DNA from: Clostridiaceae bacterium
GTDB taxonomy: Bacteria > Bacillota > Clostridia > DSM-8532
DNA length: 42,841 bases
Assembly (NCBI GenBank): GCA_012719545.1
Contig: JAAYAD010000017.1
Coordinates: 1 to 42,841 of the forward strand
Reading direction: 5' to 3'
In this document: positions 6,347 through 12,577 of the stretch, piece after piece
Numbering within the stretch: position 1 is the first letter of the stretch
How the letters are laid out: every line of letters starts with the position of its first letter
Notes under the pieces: generated by a model
What the model was told of the DNA's origin: nothing
What the model saw: only the letters and a program-made list of their open reading frames with translations
Databases searched by the model: none
Program-made: the position numbers and the translations under genes

Positions 6347-7202
6347 TTGCCACTACCTCCTTGTAGTAATTGCAGAATTTACAAACACTGCAATACTCCA
6401 AACATTTTTTATCTTCACCGGGTCTGATTTCGATGTAATCTCCACCATTTGCCGCCTTCCATGCCTCGGCTTCTTCTTTGGTGTCCAATACTCTTAAGGC
6501 CGTTTTTCTGCCTTTTTTCATGACTGCGTATTTATCACCAGTATTGAAGCGTTCTTCTGGAGTGCATAAAGGTAATTGTTCATCTGGCAGCTTTTCCGCT
6601 TCGGCTATCTCTGCGAATCGTTGATTAAGCCATTCTTCTATTTCGATAAAATCTTCTGCCGTAAAGTGAAACGTGATTTTCTGAACTGGTAACGGTGGAT
6701 AGTTGTCCTTAATTTTAGCGTCACGCTTAGAATGGTCCTTCATCAAGGCGACTATTTCTGCATTCTCAACATCAAATCCGAAACGACTTATCATATAGGC
6801 ATAAATCAATGTTTGCTTTCTCCAGTCGCTATAATCGCCAAAAATAACCTTCCAGACAGAACATGTTTTGTAATCTGTAATTGTCTTGGTTTCTGCGTTG
6901 TACAAGTCGAATTGTCCGGACAATATGTAATCACCGATACATACCTTGATGCGCTCCTCTTTAAATTCATAGTCACCTTCTTTGTGGTGTTCAATGATAC
7001 TATGTACTGCCGTGCCGAATAAGAGCCAAATCATGTCAGAAACATCTTGTTCAATTTCGTCCTTATGTCTGCGTTCCAGGATAGTTTCACGAATGCCTTT
7101 GAGAAGGGAAGTAACTCTGTATTCGTTGGGTTTTAGTTCTAAGTTGCGTTGTGCCATGTCAACCAATGCGTGCGGAAGGTTTAATTTATTCGTGATTATC
7201 AT
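6309..7202 (-). CDS. PD-(D/E)XK exonuclease with C-terminal four-cysteine cluster (RecB/Cas4-like)
   Basis: The 297-residue protein contains LLFGTAVHSIIEH (motif I His), GQFDLYNAETKTITDYKT with the catalytic Asp and Lys of the D-x-K core, and a following aromatic-rich helix ending TLIYAYMI like the RecB-nuclease QxxxY motif. Cysteines C267, C271, C274 and C277 near the end resemble the iron-sulfur cysteine set of Cas4/AddB-type nucleases, although the distant fourth ligand is not evident. It probably resects DNA ends for the annealing protein encoded downstream. The start at 7202 overlaps the zinc-protein gene upstream by 17 bases. Confidence 0.82.
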   Translation of the reverse strand: MIITNKLNLPHALVDMAQRNLELKPNEYRVTSLLKGIRETILERRHKDEIEQDVSDMIWLLFGTAVHSIIEHHKEGDYEFKEERIKVCIGDYILSGQFDLYNAETKTITDYKTCSVWKVIFGDYSDWRKQTLIYAYMISRFGFDVENAEIVALMKDHSKRDAKIKDNYPPLPVQKITFHFTAEDFIEIEEWLNQRFAEIAEAEKLPDEQLPLCTPEERFNTGDKYAVMKKGRKTALRVLDTKEEAEAWKAANGGDYIEIRPGEDKKCLEYCSVCKFCNYYKEVVANVGQPETIQCGS

Positions 7203-7467
7203 TTGAAACGTCCTCCAAAACTACTATTTGGGGTTCAAAGTACCACTTGCCGAATTCCTTTTTGTCGTCATACTCTTGGATAAATTCTTTCATTTCATCC
7301 CTTTTTGCGTTTTCCAAGGCTACCTTCTGCCAACAACCTCTGCATATGTATCCATCTGGAACATCCGCGGCAACATCACCTTTGTACAGGGATTCTCCGC
7401 ATTCAAGACATTCAGTAAGGGGCTCGCGTTCTTCGGGTTCGGGGAAGTATTCAAGCATATCTCCCAC
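7186..7467 (-). CDS. Small zinc-ribbon phage protein, 93 residues
   Basis: The sequence MGDMLEYFPEPEEREPLTEC is followed by CLECGESLYKGD and YICRGCWQ, that is two CxxC pairs about 20 residues apart, which form a simple zinc ribbon. An acidic helical C-terminal half follows. A GGTGGGAG site precedes the ATG. Directly upstream of the exonuclease, it may be an accessory factor for recombination, but that is inference from position alone. Confidence 0.65.
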   Translation of the reverse strand: MGDMLEYFPEPEEREPLTECLECGESLYKGDVAADVPDGYICRGCWQKVALENAKRDEMKEFIQEYDDKKEFGKWYFEPQIVVLEDVSNDNHE

Positions 7468-7473
7468 CCACTT

Positions 7474-7560
7474 TCATATCTTGCCAAAATCAATATTTTT
7501 CAGGACGGTCTGCCCTTCTTCAAGATAATCAAGGTCTAAATCGATACTCAATTTTGCCAT
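7474..7560 (-). CDS. 28-residue phage mini-protein
   Basis: The frame MAKLSIDLDLDYLEEGQTVL continues for eight more residues and stops. It has an excellent GGAGG site at 8 bases and lies exactly in the gap between neighbours. The acidic alternating pattern is protein-like, but the length prevents recognition. It could instead be a leader peptide for the zinc-ribbon gene that follows. Confidence 0.35.
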   Translation of the reverse strand: MAKLSIDLDLDYLEEGQTVLKNIDFGKI

Positions 7561-7623
7561 TGCAATTTCCTCCATTTCGTGATATTTTAGTGGTGAATGT
7601 TTACTTGTGCCCCTTTATAGGGG

Positions 7624-7743
7624 TTATTTTTTATTAAATTCTGCACCGCAGAATGGACAGCAAGAAAGCTCAACCGGGATTTTTACTGTCTTAATCTTTC
7701 CGCGCGTTTGAATAATCGGGAAATCGCTTTTGGATGCTTTCAA
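7624..7743 (-). CDS. 39-residue CPFC-motif protein, possibly frameshifted
   Basis: From a TTG at 7743 the frame reads through KIKTVKIPVELSCCPFCGAEF and stops after NKK; the CPFCG motif is typical of tiny phage zinc-knuckle proteins. The TTG has only a weak ribosome-binding site. A better start with AGGTGAG lies at 7774 in another frame (7691-7774, 27 codons, MHRCNAITRIIESIQKRF). Either the second is a coupled leader that overlaps this gene, or a frameshift has split one gene of about 50 residues. Confidence 0.4.
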   Translation of the reverse strand: MKASKSDFPIIQTRGKIKTVKIPVELSCCPFCGAEFNKK

Positions 7744-7779
7744 TGATTCTCGTTATAGCGTTGCACCTATGCATTCTTC

Positions 7780-8052
7780 TCACCTCGCTTTCTGTGTGAA
7801 TTTAATGCCGTGGGGTTCAAGTTGGTAATACTCTACTCTTGGTCTCTCCCTATGTATTTGCGCCCGTTTCCCAAACTGATAGCTTGTTAAGCCATAAATA
7901 GGAAATGTAATGAAAAGTAATACTGTTACAAGGATGTCGGGTATTTGAAATAGTGGCCACTGGTCTTTTGTGATAATCACGCACAGATTTGCTAATAGCA
8001 GTACGCCGAGAGACGTAAGAAATGCGAATAGGGCTTGATATATGCGTTTCAT
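7780..8052 (-). CDS. Small two-helix membrane protein of the phage early region
   Basis: Start chosen at ATG 8052 (MKRIYQALFAFLTSLGVLLL) with GGAGGG 6 bases upstream. Residues about 6-28 and 38-60 are hydrophobic and should span the membrane, with a basic, soluble C-terminal tail (KRAQIHRERPRVEYY). No family is recognised. A membrane protein in an early phage operon could act in exclusion of other phages or in host takeover, but nothing in the sequence shows this. Coupled to the upstream gene by a 4-base overlap. Confidence 0.6.
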   Translation of the reverse strand: MKRIYQALFAFLTSLGVLLLANLCVIITKDQWPLFQIPDILVTVLLFITFPIYGLTSYQFGKRAQIHRERPRVEYYQLEPHGIKFTQKAR

Positions 8053-8282
8053 GGGGTACCCTCCATTTCTGGACGCTCCCATTCGTTGCGGTCAATAAAA
8101 ATACCAAAACCAACAATATCAACGCGTCCAAATTTTAAAAAACGTTCTGCAACTTTGTCAGGTACGGCAATTTTTAAATATGCAGGTGTACGTTTCGTTT
8201 GTCTTCGTACTTCCATAAGGTTATTGTTTATTACGAGAGCTTCTGCGCTTTCGCATTTATCAATCTTTTGAGCTAATGTCAT
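8049..8282 (-). CDS. Phage early hypothetical protein, 77 residues
   Basis: The start at 8282 (MTLAQKIDKCESAEALVINN) has AGGAGA 8 bases upstream; the longer frame to 8312 is less likely. The protein is a short alpha/beta sequence with a basic centre (RRQTKRTPAYLKIAV) and no recognised motif. It overlaps the membrane-protein gene by 4 bases. Function unknown. Confidence 0.55.
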   Translation of the reverse strand: MTLAQKIDKCESAEALVINNNLMEVRRQTKRTPAYLKIAVPDKVAERFLKFGRVDIVGFGIFIDRNEWERPEMEGTP

Positions 8283-8296
8283 TTTTCTATCTCCTT

Positions 8297-8494
8297 TCAT
8301 TCTACGTACCATTCTCCATGGAGAATTTCATGCGCCGATGGAGCGCGGCCATCTTCATCCGCAAAGGACGACATGGGTGTCACCATATGTACAGATATGT
8401 ACATAACCTTACGTTCTGTCATTTTGTAATTTTTCCAATAATCAAATTCAAATGGCAATATTCTGACTATGTCACCGACTTTAAATTTACTCAC
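8297..8494 (-). CDS. Small phage protein with SH3-like/KOW-like start, 65 residues
   Basis: The GTG at 8494 gives MSKFKVGDIVRILPFEFDYW. The string FKVGDIVRI is typical of small SH3-like barrels. GGAGGGG lies 6 bases upstream and the stop of the 40-residue gene overlaps the GTG by 4 bases (GTGA), so this start is well supported over the longer frame to 8596, which covers the upstream gene in the wrong register. Function unknown. Confidence 0.65.
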   Translation of the reverse strand: MSKFKVGDIVRILPFEFDYWKNYKMTERKVMYISVHMVTPMSSFADEDGRAPSAHEILHGEWYVE

Positions 8495-8613
8495 TTCTGA
8501 CCCCTCCTTTGCCTTTGACGGCGCTTTCTTTGACTTCGCCTGTGAGCGTAACGGTATGCTATGCTGACAGGTTCGGACGTTCTTAGGAATCTCCAAAACT
8601 CATCAAATGTCAT
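8491..8613 (-). CDS. 40-residue basic phage protein
   Basis: The frame MTFDEFWRFLRTSEPVSIAY is followed by a strongly basic tail with about ten Arg and Lys in the last 20 residues. The ribosome-binding site AAGGAGGA is near perfect at about 5 bases, and the stop overlaps the next GTG start. The basic tail suggests nucleic-acid binding, which is inference. It is too short for family recognition. Confidence 0.6.
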   Translation of the reverse strand: MTFDEFWRFLRTSEPVSIAYRYAHRRSQRKRRQRQRRGQK

Positions 8614-8632
8614 GCTTGTCCTCCTTTCTTTC

Positions 8633-9370
8633 TTAAACTTTTACTAATGATTGATTTAAAATCTTATTGATGTAGTCAACACCTTTTGCAGTAACGAATG
8701 TTTGTAGCATATTTGCAATCACGTCACCCATTTTGATAGGCTTTTCTTTAACCTCGAAGTATCCGCGGTCAATGTATTCCTGGTATGGCGTGTTATTAGC
8801 CCGGAGTATCTTTTTATCTCTAAGGAATGCAAAGAGTTTGTTTCTGCCTATACCAAGACATTTTGCAACATCATTCATAGTTTGCAGATTGGAGCCGTTC
8901 ATAAAGGTGTCGTAGGCTTCGGCTTTCGGTTCTAACTCAAGTCGTCTCTGGCGCTCTTGTTTCAGTTCAGTTGCGAGCCTTATAATTGTGTCTGGATCTG
9001 AAAGAACCTTTTCAATAGTATCCGGTGTCATGTATGCACCGTGCTTGCGGATAGATGGGATGACTTCATGAGTTATCCAGCGTTTAAATGGCTTTGCTTC
9101 CGGTTTACGGCTTTTTAATACTAAGGTATATAGTCCTGCTTCTGAAACAATTGTTACCCGTTGCTTTCCGCCAGGGGTGTCGACAATGTCTATCCCCTTT
9201 TCATCATCATCCAAACCTTCATTGTCGCTTCTGCCCTTACCATGTACCGCCTCTGAAGTATTCAAACCTAAAATATTGCATACGTCAGCGGCAACAAACC
9301 ACGGCTCGCCATTTTTAAGAAATGTACGGACGGGCTTGTCTGAATATTTGAAAACTGTTAATTGGTTCAT
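8633..9370 (-). CDS. Phage antirepressor with Bro-N domain
   Basis: The 245-residue protein has an N-terminal Bro-N domain (about 1-115) recognisable from FLKNGEPWFVAADVCNILGL and RVTIVSEAGLYTLVLKSRKP, ending KRWITHEVIPSIRKHG. Its C-terminal region (about 140-240) resembles KilA-C/ANT domains, with MNDVAKCLGIGRNKLFAFLR. Such proteins counter the CI repressor or act as DNA-binding regulators during induction. AGGAGG lies 8 bases before the ATG. It is the first large gene of the leftward operon after the Cro-like gene, its usual place in Firmicute phages. Confidence 0.9.
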   Translation of the reverse strand: MNQLTVFKYSDKPVRTFLKNGEPWFVAADVCNILGLNTSEAVHGKGRSDNEGLDDDEKGIDIVDTPGGKQRVTIVSEAGLYTLVLKSRKPEAKPFKRWITHEVIPSIRKHGAYMTPDTIEKVLSDPDTIIRLATELKQERQRRLELEPKAEAYDTFMNGSNLQTMNDVAKCLGIGRNKLFAFLRDKKILRANNTPYQEYIDRGYFEVKEKPIKMGDVIANMLQTFVTAKGVDYINKILNQSLVKV

Positions 9371-9389
9371 ATTCGAGCCTCCTATCTAT

Positions 9390-9418
9390 TTGTAGTTTTT
9401 TCTCCCTTATGGTAAAAT
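9390..9418 (+). promoter_or_regulatory. Candidate rightward promoter within the antirepressor leader
   Basis: TTGTAG (9390-9395), a 17-base spacer and TAAAAT (9413-9418) point rightward, followed at once by AAGGGAGGTGA and an ATG at 9442. It opposes the main early operon. Confidence 0.5.
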
Positions 9419-9441
9419 TTTGATGAAGGGAGGTGAAATTG

Positions 9442-9585
9442 ATGGGTTGGTATGCAGACATCACATTAAAGTCGGGTAAAAACATCATAGTAGACAAACT
9501 CCAGTCAATTAACAAACAAAGCAGCACAGATTCTTCAATACATAAAATCACAGATTACACTACATTTTTCATTACTTTGAGGTAA
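9442..9585 (+). CDS. 47-residue protein encoded opposite the phage early operon
   Basis: This frame, MGWYADITLKSGKNIIVDKL onward, has a near-perfect ribosome-binding site (GGGAGGTGA, 5-6 bases) and its own promoter candidate. It reads towards the leftward genes, its last 51 bases overlapping the small gene at 9535-9699 tail to tail. The sequence is compact, with alternating strands and no Cys. It could be a lysogen-expressed regulator or simply an orphan; its mRNA would be antisense to the small gene and, if unterminated, to the Cro-like gene. I do not recognise it. Confidence 0.5.
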   Translation: MGWYADITLKSGKNIIVDKLQSINKQSSTDSSIHKITDYTTFFITLR

Positions 9586-9699
9586 ACGCCTTTCATAGGA
9601 TTTCATTCTTTTGTAAAGTTCGTAAAACGCTTTTGAAACTCGTTCTTCCCAACCAGGTGAGCATATGACAGTAACCTTTATATCTCTTACCTTTTTCAT
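9535..9699 (-). CDS. Small phage protein downstream of the Cro-like gene, 54 residues
   Basis: The start is put at ATG 9699 (MKKVRDIKVTVICSPGWEER) with AGAGGG upstream; a longer start at 9717 abuts the previous stop. The protein is basic (YKRMKSYERRLPQ) with two Cys near the end. It is the second gene of the leftward operon. Function unknown. Its 3' part overlaps the opposite-strand 47-residue gene. Confidence 0.55.
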   Translation of the reverse strand: MKKVRDIKVTVICSPGWEERVSKAFYELYKRMKSYERRLPQSNEKCSVICDFMY

Positions 9700-9711
9700 G
9701 TATCCCTCTTT

Positions 9712-9724
9712 TTGCACTACGCAA
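9712..9724. promoter_or_regulatory. Operator-like site inside the end of the Cro-like gene
   Basis: TTGCACTACGCAA matches the 13-base motif repeated in the divergent control region with one mismatch to the copy at 9951-9963. It lies about 240 bases away, where it could support repressor-mediated looping. Confidence 0.55.
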
Positions 9725-9935
9725 TTTCTTGACCAAAAAAAATTTCATAATATTCTTGCGGTGTAAGGCTCAACAACTTGGCCAATTTATTGGCTTCGTC
9801 CAGATAAATTGGTCGTACACCATTTATTTTTTGGCTGACTGTGCATAGTGCGCAGTTCCAAACGCCTTTTGCTGCAATATCTTTGTGAGTCAAACCTTTC
9901 TCGACAATTTTACCCTTGAGTCTCAATCTATTCAT
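9717..9935 (-). CDS. Cro-like HTH regulator
   Basis: The 72-residue protein starts MNRLRLKGKIVEKGLTHKDI and has a single helix-turn-helix at about residues 15-40, with INGVRPIYLDEANKLAKLLS completing the XRE-type domain. It is the first leftward gene, opposite the CI-type repressor, the place of Cro in temperate phages. Its expected role is to repress the lysogeny promoter and commit to lytic growth. AAGGTGG lies about 6 bases upstream of the ATG. The gene lies between two operator-like sites (9712-9724 and 9951-9963). Confidence 0.8.
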   Translation of the reverse strand: MNRLRLKGKIVEKGLTHKDIAAKGVWNCALCTVSQKINGVRPIYLDEANKLAKLLSLTPQEYYEIFFGQEIA

Positions 9936-9950
9936 ATCGCACCACCTTTC

Positions 9951-9963
9951 TTGCGCTACGCAA
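9951..9963. promoter_or_regulatory. Operator-like site near the leftward transcription start
   Basis: TTGCGCTACGCAA, a near-palindrome with half-site TTGCG, lies just downstream of the leftward -10 box. Repressor bound here would block the early promoter. Confidence 0.65.
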
Positions 9964-9975
9964 TTTTATGTTTTA

Positions 9976-10004
9976 ATCATACTATCGCTACTGCAATAAG
10001 TCAA
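9976..10004 (-). promoter_or_regulatory. Leftward phage early promoter
   Basis: On the minus strand TTGACT (9999-10004), exactly 17 bases, then TATGAT (9976-9981) form a strong vegetative promoter feeding the Cro-like gene and the replication operon. A partial operator (9984-9996) lies in the spacer and full sites lie on both sides. Confidence 0.8.
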
Positions 10005-10017
10005 TAGCGCAACGCAA
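10005..10017. promoter_or_regulatory. Operator-like site next to the leftward -35 box
   Basis: TAGCGCAACGCAA matches the 9951 site at 11 of 13 positions and abuts the -35 of the leftward promoter. Confidence 0.6.
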
Positions 10018-10037
10018 AATTTGTTATATTAAATTTG

Positions 10038-10050
10038 TTGCACTCCGCAA
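10038..10050. promoter_or_regulatory. Operator-like site over the -35 of the repressor promoter
   Basis: TTGCACTCCGCAA overlaps the -35 hexamer of the rightward promoter, which predicts autoregulation of the repressor or its shut-off by Cro. Confidence 0.65.
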
Positions 10051-10066
10051 CAATTCGTGTTATGAT
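10038..10066 (+). promoter_or_regulatory. Rightward lysogeny promoter
   Basis: TTGCAC (10038-10043), 17 bases and TATGAT (10061-10066) precede the CI-type repressor by about 35 bases. The promoter should serve repressor, ImmA-like protease and recombinase, which are tightly packed with no visible terminator between them. Confidence 0.75.
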
Positions 10067-10099
10067 ATAAAAAAAATAATAGAAGGTGGTAAGCCAAAA

Positions 10100-10450
10100 A
10101 TGAATAATCGAGAAATTGGCAATAGAATTACGGAAGCCAGAGAAAAAAAAGGAGTGAGCAAAACCGAGCTTGCTGAAATGATAAAGGTGGCCCCTTCAAC
10201 AATAAAAAGATATGAAGATGGCACTATTAACAAAATAAAAATGCCTGTTATTGAGGCCATCGCAAATGCTTTAAACGTAAATCCGATGTGGATAATAGGG
10301 AAATCAGACTCATTCGAAAGACATATATCTCACGAATATAAATTGGAAGATGCTTATTTTAGCTTTGCTAAGGAATTGCAAGAGAGAAACGTTTCTGAAG
10401 AAGACATGAAGAAACTATGGCAATTTTACGAGATGATCAAAAGCAAATAG
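10100..10450 (+). CDS. CI-type phage repressor, XRE family
   Basis: The 116-residue protein has an N-terminal XRE helix-turn-helix (about 5-60): EIGNRITEAREKKGVSKTEL, then KVAPSTIKRYEDG and PMWIIGK. No S24 peptidase domain follows; the C-terminal half is helical and probably dimerises. It should bind the 13-base sites and hold the prophage silent. Lacking LexA-like self-cleavage, it is probably inactivated by the ImmA-like metalloprotease encoded next, as established for ICEBs1 ImmR/ImmA. AAGGTGG lies 10 bases before the ATG. Confidence 0.87.
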   Translation: MNNREIGNRITEAREKKGVSKTELAEMIKVAPSTIKRYEDGTINKIKMPVIEAIANALNVNPMWIIGKSDSFERHISHEYKLEDAYFSFAKELQERNVSEEDMKKLWQFYEMIKSK

Positions 10451-10462
10451 TGAGGTGTTTTC

Positions 10463-11005
10463 TTGATTATAGATAGCTTCATTGAGCCGACCGAGCTCGA
10501 AATACTTGTTCAATCAAAACTTAAGCAACATGGCATCACATTATATGATTATCCATTTAATCCATATACAATTATTCAGGCAGAGGGGGTTATTTTGCAA
10601 GAGGTCCCTCTAGATAATGAAAATATTCGGGGCATGATCGTGAATGGACCAAATGCAACAGGAATATTAATCAATAAAAACAGAAGCTATGTATCACGGC
10701 GTTTTATTGCAATGCACGAAATTAGTCACTTCTGGTTCCACCATCCATGTCCAAAAAGAGTTTGCTTTGAAGTTTACAAGCAAAAACGTAAAGGGATTGA
10801 ATGGCAAGCTAATCATGCGGCTGCCTGCGCTTTAATGCCCAGAAAACTGATAATAGAATTACTTAATGAATATAATGGAAATTTGGAACTAATGAGTGAA
10901 TGGCTATGCGTAAGCCCAGAGAGCTTATCTTATCGTATTGTTGAACTGGGATATGCCCACAGGATACGCGAAGCAAAATACCTCATGCAAGGAGGAATAT
11001 TATAG
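10463..11005 (+). CDS. ImmA/IrrE-family metalloprotease, probable repressor-inactivating peptidase
   Basis: The 180-residue protein has the zinc-protease motif HEISH (H85, E86, H89) in RRFIAMHEISHFWFHH, and a third-ligand candidate E113 in EWQANHAAACALMP, the family pattern. In ICEBs1 and several phages such peptidases cleave the adjacent XRE repressor on induction. The start is TTG at 10463 with GAGGTG upstream, 12 bases after the repressor stop. The stop immediately precedes the recombinase ATG, so the three genes form one operon. Confidence 0.88.
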   Translation: MIIDSFIEPTELEILVQSKLKQHGITLYDYPFNPYTIIQAEGVILQEVPLDNENIRGMIVNGPNATGILINKNRSYVSRRFIAMHEISHFWFHHPCPKRVCFEVYKQKRKGIEWQANHAAACALMPRKLIIELLNEYNGNLELMSEWLCVSPESLSYRIVELGYAHRIREAKYLMQGGIL

Positions 11006-12577
11006 ATGATATTTGGTATTTATGCTAGAAAATCTGTCTATTCAGACGATTCCGATAGTATTGAAAATCAAATTAATATGTGCATCGACTATATAAAAAA
11101 GCATTACAATATCGTAACAGACATTATAAAATATTACGATGAAGGCTATACGGGAGCTAACACACAGCGACCCGGTTTTAATTTACTCCTGAAAGATGTT
11201 AAGAACAAAAAGATAAATACATTAGTTTGCTACAAAATAGACCGCATCAGTAGAAATGTTGTTGATTTTTCTAAAACATTTGAAGAACTTCAAAAAAATA
11301 ATATTCAATTTATTTCCATAAAGGAGCAGATCGATACAAGCACGCCATTAGGAAGGGCAATGATGTATATTTGTTCTGTATTCGCTCAGATGGAAAGAGA
11401 AACTATCGCGGAACGCATCAAAGACAGTAGTCTTGCACTTGCAAAATCCGGGAAATGGCCCGGAGGAAGACCCCCTTTGGGGTATATGCGTGAAAAAATA
11501 ATAATTGACGGCAAAAAGCATACTACATTAGTTAAGAATCCAGATGAAGTTGATTTGCTCAACTACATTGTTGAAGAGTTTCTGAATGGCAATACCTTAA
11601 GTGGCCTTGAGACAAAATTCCGACATAATAAAATAAAATCTAGACTAGGTTCTTATTTTTCAAGTACACAAATTTACCAAATCTTAAGCTGCCCTCAATA
11701 TGTTGCAGCAACACCGAAAATATACGATTATTTTCAAAGCAAAGGTTGCAACATAGTAGCTCCTCGTGAAAAATTCGATGGTAAGCATGGTATACTTGTG
11801 TATAATAGAACATCAGGTAGCAGGTCAAAAAAACATGTTATTAATCCACCAAATATGTGGTACGTCACAGTTGGTTTGCACGAACCCCTTTTATCTGCTG
11901 AAAAATGGCTAGCTATTCAGGAACGATTCGGGAAAAACAAAATCGATAAAACTCGTAAACATGAAATTGGAATACTCAAGGGTATTTTAAAATGCAAATG
12001 TGGGTATACAATGAGGACGAAATATAAACATGATAAGCAGTACAATATCGAATATACGCATTATTTTTGTCCTCAGCGGACAAGAAAAGGTAAACAAGCA
12101 TGTGATACCCCTATGATTCCAATAGACTTAATTGATAATAAAGTCATAGATATTATGAAAAATCTTTCTATCAATAAGGATCACATTGAGTTATATATGA
12201 AAAAAGAGCTTAGTGAAATACGTTTAATTAGAAGTAAGGAAATCATAAATAACGAAATGAATGATTGTAGAAAAAGAATATTTAATCTTACCAAAGCACT
12301 TCAAGAAAACTATCAATCCCAGGCAGCAAAATATATTATTGCTGATATTGAGAAACTTGACAAGCAACTAATTTCACTAGAATATGAATTAAGAGAACTT
12401 GAAGAATCAGAAAAGGAACGCGCTAAGCGAGTGGAGACAATAGACACTATCTATGAAAAAATACTTGAATATATAAAAGATTACGAGCTACTCCCATACA
12501 AAGAGAAAAATAGGCACTTAGCAGCTATTATTAAAGAATGCATTTGGAATGATGGCGAACTAACTATTGTTTTATAG
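11006..12577 (+). CDS. Large serine recombinase (phage integrase)
   Basis: A 523-residue serine integrase that inserts and excises the phage. The resolvase domain begins IFGIYARKSVYSDDSDSIEN with catalytic Ser10, and YDEGYTGANTQRPGFNLLLKD and the ERETIAERIK helix follow. A recombinase domain spans about 160-300 (GGRPPLGYMREK). A zinc ribbon (CKCGYTMR then YFCPQR and a last Cys) lies about 330-370, with a coiled coil after it. GGAGGAATA precedes the ATG. The gene ends at the host junction and points at the interrupted cpaF, the classic arrangement beside an attachment site. Confidence 0.95.
   Translation: MIFGIYARKSVYSDDSDSIENQINMCIDYIKKHYNIVTDIIKYYDEGYTGANTQRPGFNLLLKDVKNKKINTLVCYKIDRISRNVVDFSKTFEELQKNNIQFISIKEQIDTSTPLGRAMMYICSVFAQMERETIAERIKDSSLALAKSGKWPGGRPPLGYMREKIIIDGKKHTTLVKNPDEVDLLNYIVEEFLNGNTLSGLETKFRHNKIKSRLGSYFSSTQIYQILSCPQYVAATPKIYDYFQSKGCNIVAPREKFDGKHGILVYNRTSGSRSKKHVINPPNMWYVTVGLHEPLLSAEKWLAIQERFGKNKIDKTRKHEIGILKGILKCKCGYTMRTKYKHDKQYNIEYTHYFCPQRTRKGKQACDTPMIPIDLIDNKVIDIMKNLSINKDHIELYMKKELSEIRLIRSKEIINNEMNDCRKRIFNLTKALQENYQSQAAKYIIADIEKLDKQLISLEYELRELEESEKERAKRVETIDTIYEKILEYIKDYELLPYKEKNRHLAAIIKECIWNDGELTIVL

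Noticed and set aside
7606..7640. Possible plus-strand terminator CCCC-TTTATA-GGGG with T-run
   Set aside because: Four-base stem only, and no plus-strand gene upstream of it.
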